Below the pieces are notes generated by a model. The model was not told the origin of the DNA. It saw only the letters and a list, made by a program, of their open reading frames with translations, and ran no database searches. The position numbers and the translations under genes are program-made. Shown here in pieces: positions 1-6,946 of a stretch of DNA of 8,651 bases (positions within the stretch are counted from its first letter, which is position 1; each line of letters opens with the position of its first letter). The stretch is from contig JAHJUV010000118.1 of assembly GCA_018828825.1 (NCBI GenBank), positions 1-8,651 on the forward strand. The letters run 5' to 3'. This DNA is from Planctomycetota bacterium. GTDB lineage: Bacteria; Planctomycetota; Phycisphaerae; Sedimentisphaerales; UBA12454.

Positions 1-414
1 CGCAAGAAAACTGTTTGCCTTGCCGGGTACCGCGTCGATATTAAGCATCGCAACCGGCATATTAAAATTTTTTGCCGCAAGTACCGCACCTGCGGAAACA
101 AAACCGCCTACACTGAAAAAAACCGCCTTTTCAGTACCATCGGTAAGTATTGTCTGCTTCACTATTTTCTTTGCCGCAAAAACCGACCTTAAAAACAAAA
201 AAAACTTATAAGGATTTTTTGAAAATCCTATCACAGGCAGAGGAATAAAACGAAAGCCCGTACCGCTGAGAACCCTTGCATCTATCGGTCTTTGACTGCA
301 AAAAAAGGTTATTTTGCAGGATGGCTCTATTCTTAAAAGCTCCTGTGCCACCGCAACAGCGGGGTAAATATGCCCGCCGGTGCCCCCGCCTGCGAAATAA
401 AAGTGCGGGATCAT
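1..414 (-). CDS. murG: MurG, lipid II synthase (N-terminal part, runs off the left edge)
   Basis: UDP-N-acetylglucosamine:undecaprenyl-PP-MurNAc-pentapeptide GlcNAc transferase, which makes lipid II at the inner face of the membrane. Only the first 138 codons are present, covering most of the N-terminal Rossmann domain. Residues 9-19 read GGGTGGHIYPA, the hallmark glycine-rich loop of the family, and GGFVSAG lies at 103-109, the second conserved glycine-rich turn. The start is ATG at 414, whose bases overlap the ftsW stop as ATGA. An AGGAG lies 9 nt upstream (about 423-427), inside ftsW. Odd: where MurG proteins usually have HEQN, this one has LNID (about residues 124-127) followed by AVPGKAN. 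It is translationally coupled to ftsW, as expected for a division and cell-wall cluster. The family call is firm; substrate-site equivalence at the LNID segment is not. Confidence 0.95.
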   Translation of the reverse strand, partial: MIPHFYFAGGGTGGHIYPAVAVAQELLRIEPSCKITFFCSQRPIDARVLSGTGFRFIPLPVIGFSKNPYKFFLFLRSVFAAKKIVKQTILTDGTEKAVFFSVGGFVSAGAVLAAKNFNMPVAMLNIDAVPGKANSFLA

Positions 415-1601
415 TTCGATTTACTCCTGCCCGCACCTTTGGTTGCGCAGCCACAGGTGCGGGCTATGCCGGCAAGAATCCCGGCAGCGGCAGCGGTAAG
501 GAAAATATGCGTCCCGCCGGCGCTTATAAAAGGAAGCGCGATACCCTTTGTCGGCAAAAGACGGGTAACGACGCCGAGATTTACCGCCGCCTGAAAAACT
601 ATCGTAAGAACGATGCCAAAGGCAAGCAATTTGCCGAAATCGTCTTTGCATCTGGAAATTATAATAATCCCGAGAATAAGAAATAATATAAAAAGCAGGA
701 TTACAAAACATACGCCGATAAAGCCGAGCTCTTCGGCAATTATCGCAAAAATAAAATCGGTAGTATCCTCCGGCAGATGCCCGTATTTGCTGATGCCGCG
801 GCCAAGACCCTTTCCCCAAAGACCGCCGGTCGAAACAGCTATAAGCGACTGGCGAATCTGGTAGCCGCTGGTTTGTGCGGTAGAATCGCTCGGCTGGACA
901 AATGTTTTTATTCTTTCAATCCTTTCCGGAGATGAAATTATCGCCAGGGCAAAAACAGCAATCAGAATCGGCACCGGCGTCAGAAAATGCCACCACTTCC
1001 CGCCTGCCATAAACAGAATCGCAAGACTGATGAACGCTACAAACAATGCGGTCCCGAAATCCTCAATCAGTATAAGCCCTGCCGTCAAACCGATAAGCAG
1101 AAAAACAGGTACAAAACCCCTGAAAAAATTTTGCAGCTTTTTGCCGAGCATCGCCGAAACTGCAGGGAGAAATAGAACAAGCGACCACTTCGCAAGCTCC
1201 GACGGCTGAAAACTGATTGTGATCGGACCGATGGATATTCTCATCCATCGGAGGGCGTTATTGACTTCCACCCCTAACGGAGTAACAAGAACCAGAATCA
1301 GCAGTATGATACTTATCCCAACCAGATAAACTGTCGGGTTTGTAAGCCAGCTGCCGAGAGTATTGTCGGCCAGAGCAAGCTTTCGATAGTCCAGCCGGCT
1401 GAACCCGAGCACAATCAGAACCGCTGCGAGAAAAAACAATATCTGGCGGAATTCCGGATATGAGTAAAATCTGGAAAGGTCGTATTCGGCATCGATTCTG
1501 GCGCTTGCGCTGAAAACAAAAACCGCTCCAACGGCCATCAGCGTAATTGCAAGGCAAACCGTCATATTCGCCAGAGTCTTGTTATCTGATATTATCTTCA
1601 T
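411..1601 (-). CDS. ftsW: FtsW, SEDS-family septal peptidoglycan glycosyltransferase
   Basis: Polytopic membrane enzyme that polymerises lipid II into glycan strands at the division site with its partner class B PBP. It is 396 aa with about ten hydrophobic segments. SEDS motifs are in order: NNALRWMRISIGP (114-126) then FQPSELAK (131-138), EDFGTA (180-185), WGKGLGRG (262-269), LPEDTTDFIFA (276-286), and NLGVVTRLLPTKG (341-353) then PFISAGGT (357-364). The Asp of TDFIFA (282) matches the catalytic aspartate of SEDS enzymes. FtsW rather than RodA is preferred because murG follows directly with an ATGA overlap. I chose ATG at 1601, preceded by AGGTG; an in-frame TTG at 1625 would add eight residues encoded by repeat sequence. 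Odd: the start codon straddles a repeat-element boundary, and residues 380-391 near the C-terminus are encoded by a second palindrome of the same sequence family. Confidence 0.95.
   Translation of the reverse strand: MKIISDNKTLANMTVCLAITLMAVGAVFVFSASARIDAEYDLSRFYSYPEFRQILFFLAAVLIVLGFSRLDYRKLALADNTLGSWLTNPTVYLVGISIILLILVLVTPLGVEVNNALRWMRISIGPITISFQPSELAKWSLVLFLPAVSAMLGKKLQNFFRGFVPVFLLIGLTAGLILIEDFGTALFVAFISLAILFMAGGKWWHFLTPVPILIAVFALAIISSPERIERIKTFVQPSDSTAQTSGYQIRQSLIAVSTGGLWGKGLGRGISKYGHLPEDTTDFIFAIIAEELGFIGVCFVILLFILFLILGIIIISRCKDDFGKLLAFGIVLTIVFQAAVNLGVVTRLLPTKGIALPFISAGGTHIFLTAAAAGILAGIARTCGCATKGAGRSKSK
429..464. repeat. Palindromic repeat of the CCCGCACCT family inside the 3' end of ftsW
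   Basis: GCCCGCACCT (429-438) pairs perfectly with AGGTGCGGGC (455-464). Inside it, TGGTT (440-444) pairs with AGCCA (449-453), with one G-T pair, around a GCGC loop. It encodes FtsW residues 380-391 (ARTCGCATKGAG), just after the last membrane helix. The outer arm shares CCCGCACCT with the inverted repeats at 1601-1703 and 8293-8353. Either a repeat copy was absorbed into the coding sequence or this is a coincidental GC-rich hairpin; the shared nonamer favours the first. Confidence 0.7.
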
Positions 1602-1703
1602 CCCGCACCTATTTGTATTGTGCAAAAACCAATAAAAATCGAAGAAATATTATCTATCATAGCGAGTCCCCTTTGAAAAATCACGTTACAAATAGGTGCG
1701 GGA
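1601..1703. mobile_element. Putative 103-bp MITE-like element with 17-bp perfect terminal inverted repeats
   Basis: The left end TCCCGCACCTATTTGTA (1601-1617) is the exact reverse complement of the right end (1687-1703). After one mismatch and one wobble pair, GTG/CAC (1620-1622/1682-1684) also pair. The element is flanked on both sides by TTCA (1597-1600 and 1704-1707), consistent with a 4-bp target duplication. The roughly 69-nt interior is AT-rich and has no credible gene. Non-autonomous transposon derivatives look like this, but no transposase is in the window to match it to. A long regulatory hairpin that never moved is the main alternative. Confidence 0.6.
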
Positions 1704-1716
1704 TTCACGGCAAAAT

Positions 1717-1745
1717 ATTATCCGCCAAAAAGCCTGAAGAATCAA
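1717..1745 (-). promoter_or_regulatory. Predicted sigma70-type promoter of ftsW-murG
   Basis: On the minus strand, TTGATT (1740-1745) and GATAAT (1717-1722) are separated by exactly 17 bp. Transcription would start near 1710, a few bases before the repeat element, so the leader of about 110 nt would consist almost wholly of that element. Predicted from consensus only. Confidence 0.5.
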
Positions 1746-1752
1746 TCACAAA

Positions 1753-1791
1753 AGTCCAGAACCGAGCCTATCCCCCCGATAAATCTGGACT
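1753..1791. promoter_or_regulatory. Inverted repeat between divergent promoters, possible operator
   Basis: AGTCCAGA (1753-1760) and TCTGGACT (1784-1791) are perfect 8-bp reverse complements 23 nt apart. The right arm contains the predicted -35 box of the gene at 1822, and the left arm lies 8 bp behind the predicted -35 of ftsW. This placement suits a regulator of one or both promoters, but no cognate protein is identified. Confidence 0.35.
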
Positions 1792-1814
1792 AAACACCGA
1801 ATATTTTATATAAT
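1786..1814 (+). promoter_or_regulatory. Predicted promoter of the gene at 1822, giving a leaderless mRNA
   Basis: TGGACT (1786-1791), a 17-bp spacer and a perfect TATAAT (1809-1814). The start point would fall at about 1821-1822, on the ATG itself. There is no purine-rich ribosome-binding sequence before the ATG, which fits a leaderless transcript. Confidence 0.5.
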
Positions 1815-1821
1815 ATACCAA

Positions 1822-2319
1822 ATGCCTGTTACACCTTATCATTTCGGACCATCGGGACTAATCGGGTATATCTTCAGAAAATGGATAGACCTGCCGGTCT
1901 TCGTGCTTGCAAATGTGGTAGTCGATGTCGAAGTGCTTCTTAATCCTTTTATGAATCTTGGCAGGCCTTATCACAGGCTTTGCCATACATTTCTTATCGG
2001 CGCTGTTATCGGGGCTGTATGGGGACTGGTTGCCTGGCTTGGACTGCCGGTTTTAAACTGGTTTATGAAAATAATAAGGATACCCTATCAGACAAATGCC
2101 TTTAAAATGATTATATCTGGAATCCTCGGGGTATGGTTTCACGTACTGATTGACGGGATTTACCACTATGACGTGAAACCTTTCTGGCCTATGCAAAAAA
2201 ACCCTCTTTGGCGGCTTCTCTCAAAAAGTCAGGTCGAATGGATTTGCATCGCCTGTCTGGCGATATTCATCCTGCTGTATATATTCTCGCTGAAAAGACA
2301 AGCCGCTAAAAAACAATAA
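1822..2319 (+). CDS. Small integral membrane protein, predicted membrane-bound metal-dependent hydrolase-like
   Basis: A 165-aa protein with about four hydrophobic segments (roughly 24-42, 56-83, 96-112 and 139-157) and a basic C-terminal tail. Conserved-looking polar residues sit at segment edges: TPYHFGP with H7, DVE (D35, E37), HRLCH (H51, H55), and HVLIDGIYHYDVKPF (H107, D111, H115, D117). This His/Asp pattern and the MPVTPYHFGP opening resemble the YdjM/DUF457-like membrane-bound 'predicted metal-dependent hydrolases', whose activity is not established. The first ATG is used; no Shine-Dalgarno is visible, and a consensus promoter lies directly upstream. It is divergent from ftsW and convergent with the next gene across 3 nt. 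The membrane protein call is solid; hydrolase is a family-level guess from memory. Confidence 0.75.
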   Translation: MPVTPYHFGPSGLIGYIFRKWIDLPVFVLANVVVDVEVLLNPFMNLGRPYHRLCHTFLIGAVIGAVWGLVAWLGLPVLNWFMKIIRIPYQTNAFKMIISGILGVWFHVLIDGIYHYDVKPFWPMQKNPLWRLLSKSQVEWICIACLAIFILLYIFSLKRQAAKKQ

Positions 2320-2322
2320 CGC

Positions 2323-3036
2323 CTATTTCTCCGGCTTGATATATATCTTCATCTGCTTGTCTTTGAAAACAATTTTCTCTGTGCCGTCATAAGCAACCGA
2401 TTTTACAACCACCGAAGTCGTCTCATTATCGACAGGAACGGTTATATTAAAATTGTATAGCTCTGCATCGTCATCTTCTTCCATAAATTTCCATTTTACA
2501 ATAGCGGATTTTCCGCTCTGCGACGTGCAAACTATTCTGCCGGTAATTTCCGATTCCGTCTGAAGCTGTTCGGCCACAAATAACGGCGATGTGCAGTTGT
2601 CGTTGGGTTCGTTATTATTATAAGCAACGCAAACTATACCTTTAATATCCGGCATACTGTTTGCTATTTGCATTTTGAATTTTTTGTGCAGCGAAAACGT
2701 CGTCGCCGAATTTATAAACAGCCAGACCCCGATAATTGTCAGCAGAACCGCCAGTCCCGCTGCCGACGTCGCTATCCCGGCAATTGCAAAACCTTTACCA
2801 CGCAGCTGTCCGCCGGATCTATTAATACGATTCAGCGCGATTATCCCGAAAACAAGACCGATTATCCACACGATTCCAAATACGCCCAGCAATGGAAAAC
2901 TGCTTATGCTTAGTATCATAGCGGTAATGGCCATTCCACTGGTCTTAATCGGCTTACTGTAAATGAATACTCCGCCGCAGCTTTGGCAAATCGCCGCGTT
3001 TTCAAGATTTTCAGCTCCGCATTTTTGACAGTACAT
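2323..3036 (-). CDS. Zinc-ribbon and DUF4190 domain membrane protein, function unknown
   Basis: A 237-aa protein in three parts. Residues 3-20 form a zinc ribbon with two CxxC pairs (C3, C6, C17, C20). Residues about 35-109 are two hydrophobic blocks joined by a short loop with GKGFAIAGIATSAAGL (80-95), the typical DUF4190 signature. Residues 110-237 are a polar domain, probably exposed outside the membrane, rich in beta-strand-like stretches and with no motif I recognise. ATG at 3036 is preferred over an in-frame TTG at 3048 because GAGGTGG sits just upstream of it. It follows mutS by 71 nt but has its own good promoter, so it need not be cotranscribed. Function cannot be read from the sequence. 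Confidence 0.85.
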   Translation of the reverse strand: MYCQKCGAENLENAAICQSCGGVFIYSKPIKTSGMAITAMILSISSFPLLGVFGIVWIIGLVFGIIALNRINRSGGQLRGKGFAIAGIATSAAGLAVLLTIIGVWLFINSATTFSLHKKFKMQIANSMPDIKGIVCVAYNNNEPNDNCTSPLFVAEQLQTESEITGRIVCTSQSGKSAIVKWKFMEEDDDAELYNFNITVPVDNETTSVVVKSVAYDGTEKIVFKDKQMKIYIKPEK

Positions 3037-3066
3037 TTTCCACCTCAATCAAAATATATCGCAACC

Positions 3067-3095
3067 ATTTTAATAGAGCGATGAAAGATATTCAA
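3067..3095 (-). promoter_or_regulatory. Predicted promoter of the zinc-ribbon/DUF4190 gene
   Basis: On the minus strand, TTGAAT (3090-3095), a 17-bp spacer and TAAAAT (3067-3072). The start point near 3060 gives a leader of about 24 nt carrying the GAGGTGG ribosome-binding site (about 3040-3046). I see no terminator hairpin between mutS and this promoter, so read-through is also possible. Confidence 0.5.
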
Positions 3096-3107
3096 CCCAA
3101 ATAAAAA

Positions 3108-5729
3108 CTATTGTTTCTTTAAAAAGTCTTTTATTTCGTTAAGCAGATTTATCGCCTGGATTGGCGTAAGATTATTAACATCAAGGCTTTTCAGCTTTTC
3201 GAGAACGTCCTTCTCCTTTTGGTCAAAAAGCTGCGCCGCCTGGGGCTCTTTTGTCCTCTGTTTCGTGAGTTTGTCGCCTGCCGCCTCTTTCTCGAACGTA
3301 TTTTCCAGCTCGGCAAGAATCTCATTGCTGCGTTCGAGTATGGATTTGGGAATCCCGGCAAGTTTGGCAACGTGTATGCCGTAGCTCTTATCCGTTCCGC
3401 CGGGAACTATCTTATGCAGGAACACAACCTCGTCCATCCACTCGCGAACCGCGACATTGCAGTTTTTGACATTGACCAAAAGCTCGGCAAGAGCGGTCAA
3501 CTCGTGATAATGCGTCGCGAAAAGAGTTCTGCATTTTATTTTATTGGCGATATGTTCGGTTATCGCCCAGGCAAGAGACAGACCATCATAAGTACTTGTG
3601 CCCCTGCCGACCTCGTCGAGAATCACAAGCGATTTTTCAGTAGCGTTATTGACGATGTTTGCCGTCTCGGTCATCTCAACCATAAACGTCGATTGCCCCC
3701 GAACAATTTCATCGGAAGCGCCGACGCGTGTAAATATCCTGTCAACCAAACCGAGCGTCGCCTGCTTTGCCGGAATAAAGCTGCCTGTCTGAGCGAGTAA
3801 TACGAGCAAAGCCGTCTGTCTGATATAAGTGCTCTTGCCGCTCATATTCGGGCCGGTGATAATAGCCACGTCGTGATTACCCTCGCCGAGTTCTACATCG
3901 TTGGGCACAAACTCATTGCCCAGTATATCGGCAAGAACAGGATGCCTGCCGTCGCGGATTCCCAGCTCCGTGCCGTTCGTAAGTCTCGGCCTCGTATAAT
4001 GTTGCGACAAGGCCAGGTGAGCGAACGCACACAGACAATCAACCGTAGCAACAACCTCGGCAAGCGACATAATTTCCCTCGTATAGCTGCAGCACTGCAC
4101 GCGAAGCTGTTCGAAAAGCCGCTGCTCAAGCTCAATACTCCTATCGCCCGCCGTGAGAATCTTCTCCTCATATTTTTTCAACTCATCGGTTATATACCGC
4201 TCAGCATTTTTTATCGTCTGTTTGCGAACATAATCCGCCGGCGCCTTGTCCGAATATGAATTGGTAATCTCAATATAATAACCGAAAACTTTATTAAAGC
4301 CGATCTTCAGATTTGTTATGCCGGTCCGCTGGCTCTCTTTTTGCTGATATTGCGCAAGCCACGTCCGGACATCTTTAGAAATATTCCGCAATTCGTCAAG
4401 CTCGGCATTGAACCCCGCTTTTATAACTCCGCCGTCGCGAAGATGACTGGGGCAATCAGGCTCAATCGCCAAAGCCAAAACTTTTTCAAGCTCCGGCAGA
4501 CAATCGCAATTCTGTGAAAGTTTTACAAAACTATCGGCAGTCAAACCCGAAAGCAATTGCTTCAGAGGCTCCGCCCTTTTAAGACTTTGCCCAAGAGCAA
4601 GCAAATCTCTCGGCCCAGCTCTCAAAGTGCTTACCCTGCCGACAATTCTTTCGAGGTCGGCGAAGTTTTTCAAAATCCCGCGTATTTTTTCAAGTTCATT
4701 TTTCTTTTCAACCAGTTCCCCAACCGCATCCTGTCTTAATTCTATCGAACCCAAATCGCACAAAGGCATACACACCCAGTATCGCAGCATCCTGCCGCCC
4801 ATACCCGTCAGCGTCCTGTCGATTGTCTCAATAAGCGAGCCCTTCAGCCCTTCCCCGCGAATCGTCGACAAAACCTCAAGACTTCGCAGCGTCACCTGGT
4901 CAATCTGAAGGAATTTTTTCTGCTCGACTAATTTTATGCTCGATATATGCCCCAGCGCCGTCTTTTGCGTTTCCTTGAGATACTCAATTACCGCCCCTGC
5001 CGGACTGATTACACCGCTGCCGTCTTTTATCCCGAACCCTTCGAGCGTTTTTGTGCCGAAATGCTCGGTCAGCTTTTTGTAAGCATCGTAAGGTTCGAAA
5101 TACCACCCCGGCCGATACGTTATCGCCGTACTGCCCGACCGCTCGATTTGCGATGCGAGTTTTTTAATCTCCTCGCTGAAAAGCTCACCTCTGGCGTCAG
5201 GCAAAATACACTCCGCAGGCGAAATCCGCAAAACCTCATCGACCACCGAATTTTCAGGAACAATACGTGCAAAAAAATGTCCCGTCGAAACATCCACCCA
5301 GCTTATCGCCGCATTTTTCGAATTGAGACTCACTGCGCAAAGAAAATTGTCCAGCTTTTCATCAAGCAGAATATCGTCGGTAAGCGTCCCCGGCGTGATA
5401 ATCCGAATCACATCGCGTTTCACAACGCCCTGGGCAAGTTTGGCGTCTTCAATCTGCTCGCAGACGGCGACCTTGTAGCCAGCCTTAATCATCTTCTTCA
5501 GATAACCGTCAACCGCGTGAAATGGCACACCCGCAAGAGGAACAGGATTTGCGCCCTTGCTTCTGCTGGTCAGCGTAAGCCCGCAAACCTGCGAACAAAT
5601 TTGAGCGTCCTTGTAAAATGTCTCGTAAAAATCCCCCATCCGAAAAAACAGAATACTATCGGGACACTTCTTCTTGAAGCTGTCATACTGCTTCATCGCC
5701 GGGGTTAATTTGTCCTTCTCCGTATTCAT
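3108..5729 (-). CDS. mutS: MutS, DNA mismatch recognition ATPase
   Basis: Starts methyl-directed or nick-directed mismatch repair by binding mispairs and small loops, then recruiting MutL. It is 873 aa, slightly longer than the usual 850-860. Domains in order: the mismatch-binding N-terminus with F34-x-E36 (MGDFYETF); connector, lever and clamp regions (about 130-560); and the ABC ATPase. The ATPase shows Walker A GPNMSGKS (626-633), the STFMVEM segment (680-686), Walker B ending D705-E706 before VGRGTSTYDG, and the switch histidine in ATHYHE (about 740). HVAKLAGIPKSILERS follows in the dimer-interface helices. Near the C-terminus AAQLFD could be a beta-clamp-binding motif, and LTPIQAINLL matches the tetramerisation tail. 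ATG at 5729 lies 8 nt after the GTPase stop with no clear Shine-Dalgarno, suggesting coupled translation. All catalytic motifs are intact. Confidence 0.97.
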   Translation of the reverse strand: MNTEKDKLTPAMKQYDSFKKKCPDSILFFRMGDFYETFYKDAQICSQVCGLTLTSRSKGANPVPLAGVPFHAVDGYLKKMIKAGYKVAVCEQIEDAKLAQGVVKRDVIRIITPGTLTDDILLDEKLDNFLCAVSLNSKNAAISWVDVSTGHFFARIVPENSVVDEVLRISPAECILPDARGELFSEEIKKLASQIERSGSTAITYRPGWYFEPYDAYKKLTEHFGTKTLEGFGIKDGSGVISPAGAVIEYLKETQKTALGHISSIKLVEQKKFLQIDQVTLRSLEVLSTIRGEGLKGSLIETIDRTLTGMGGRMLRYWVCMPLCDLGSIELRQDAVGELVEKKNELEKIRGILKNFADLERIVGRVSTLRAGPRDLLALGQSLKRAEPLKQLLSGLTADSFVKLSQNCDCLPELEKVLALAIEPDCPSHLRDGGVIKAGFNAELDELRNISKDVRTWLAQYQQKESQRTGITNLKIGFNKVFGYYIEITNSYSDKAPADYVRKQTIKNAERYITDELKKYEEKILTAGDRSIELEQRLFEQLRVQCCSYTREIMSLAEVVATVDCLCAFAHLALSQHYTRPRLTNGTELGIRDGRHPVLADILGNEFVPNDVELGEGNHDVAIITGPNMSGKSTYIRQTALLVLLAQTGSFIPAKQATLGLVDRIFTRVGASDEIVRGQSTFMVEMTETANIVNNATEKSLVILDEVGRGTSTYDGLSLAWAITEHIANKIKCRTLFATHYHELTALAELLVNVKNCNVAVREWMDEVVFLHKIVPGGTDKSYGIHVAKLAGIPKSILERSNEILAELENTFEKEAAGDKLTKQRTKEPQAAQLFDQKEKDVLEKLKSLDVNNLTPIQAINLLNEIKDFLKKQ

Positions 5730-5737
5730 AGCTGATA

Positions 5738-6946
5738 TTATACAGCAACCGAGCCTTTTAACAACTCTTGTATTAGCTCTTTAATCCGCTGTTTTGTCGA
5801 GGCCGAGGCGACCTGTTTTAATATCCCCTTCTGCCTGTCGGTAAAACATACCGTTTTTTTGATATCGAAATACAAAACCCCCAAGGTCTTTTCAATGGCC
5901 GTCATAAGCCTGTCAATCCCCTCGCCCGTCTTTGCGCTTATACACAAACCCCCAGTCGGAAAATCCTTTCCCAAATCGCATTTATTAAAAACGACAAGTT
6001 TTTTTAATGATTCGGTTAGTCCTGCCATCACTATGGCAGGGTTTGTACAATCCACAACATATAAAACCAAATCGGCATTTTCAATAAGTTCAACCGCCCG
6101 TCCCTGCGACTCGGCATCGATAGAATTTTGCCCGCTCAACATCTGGTCAAGTCCGGCGGTGTCGAAAAATTCGGCCATAATTCTTTTCAATCTCACCTTG
6201 GCGCTGAGCCAGTCGCGTGTCGTACCCGCGATATCCGTTACTATCGCTTTGTCTCTGCCGCAAAGCCGGTTGAACAGCGTACTCTTGCCGGTGTTCGGCG
6301 GACCTGCGATAACAATTTTTACATCCCTGATAAATAAATCCGCAATTTTGCTGTCGTTCAAAATCTGCTCCGCCCCTTCTTTAATATCGTCAAGTTCCAG
6401 CGTATCTAAATTCTCAAGCCACCAGTTGGCCGCTTGCAAAAGCCCCATCTTCGTCTGATGCCCGATTATCTTCGCCCCGTAAATCGTCGCCGCCTGCGAC
6501 TGGCCGATTTGGGCCTCAATCGCTATCACATTATCGCCGTGTTTCTGCTCGCCCATATACTCCAGAATTTCCCTCGCTTCCGCAATCCTCACATCGTGCT
6601 TTTTCAGCAGCTCAAGAATATTCTCAACAATAATCGGATTGCCGTGACAGTTTATGCTGAAAAAATCCTTCGCTTCGCAGCCGATGACAACCTCATCGAC
6701 AAGAGCGCCGCCATCAAAAATATTTCCATGCAAAATATCGCCCACTTTAAAATTAGTTTTGGCCCCTTGTCCGCCGAAGCCCCTGCCCTCCATAGCATGC
6801 AGTGCGGCGGAGGGTTGGCAAAGGCGGATGAAAATCTTTTTTAATATATCCTCTGCGCCGGCCCCGGCCAGCTGGATGCTCGATATCGCACCGGCTCCCC
6901 TTGCCGTCATCAGTGCCGCAATGCATTTATAATTTTTCACCGACAT
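5738..6946 (-). CDS. mnmE: Divergent MnmE/TrmE-like tRNA-modification GTPase lacking the C-terminal Cys motif
   Basis: MnmE works with MnmG to modify U34 of tRNAs, using a folate-binding N-terminal domain, a helical domain and an inserted K+-dependent G domain. This 402-aa protein keeps the outline. The N-terminal beta domain has INCHG (98-102), matching the conserved E-I-H-C-H-G segment. The G domain has GPPNTGKS (215-222, N218 kept), TDIAGTTRD (237-245), DTAG (262-265), NKCD (321-324) and SAK (337-339). It is about 50 residues shorter than typical MnmE. The PGEFTxRAF segment is replaced, and the protein ends at KELIQELLKGSVAV with no CIGK-type ending. ATG at 6946 overlaps coaX by 20 nt; an in-frame TTG at 6961 is possible. 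It may be a paralogue with another role. GTPase of the TrmE family is firm; tRNA modification is uncertain. Confidence 0.8.
   Translation of the reverse strand: MSVKNYKCIAALMTARGAGAISSIQLAGAGAEDILKKIFIRLCQPSAALHAMEGRGFGGQGAKTNFKVGDILHGNIFDGGALVDEVVIGCEAKDFFSINCHGNPIIVENILELLKKHDVRIAEAREILEYMGEQKHGDNVIAIEAQIGQSQAATIYGAKIIGHQTKMGLLQAANWWLENLDTLELDDIKEGAEQILNDSKIADLFIRDVKIVIAGPPNTGKSTLFNRLCGRDKAIVTDIAGTTRDWLSAKVRLKRIMAEFFDTAGLDQMLSGQNSIDAESQGRAVELIENADLVLYVVDCTNPAIVMAGLTESLKKLVVFNKCDLGKDFPTGGLCISAKTGEGIDRLMTAIEKTLGVLYFDIKKTVCFTDRQKGILKQVASASTKQRIKELIQELLKGSVAV

Noticed and set aside
386..409. Further CCCGC...GCGGG pair at the murG start
   Set aside because: Only 5 bp, and explained by the glycine codons of the conserved GGGTGG loop.
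1547..1813. 88-codon plus-strand reading frame over the ftsW start region
   Set aside because: It begins inside ftsW antisense, runs through the inverted-repeat element and ends at the predicted promoter of the next gene; its protein resembles nothing.
4947..5708. 253-codon frame antisense to mutS
   Set aside because: Shadow of a full-length, motif-complete mutS; the product is arginine-rich with no domain.
5859..6458. 199-codon frame antisense to the GTPase gene
   Set aside because: Serine/proline-rich translation of the complement of a gene with intact G motifs.
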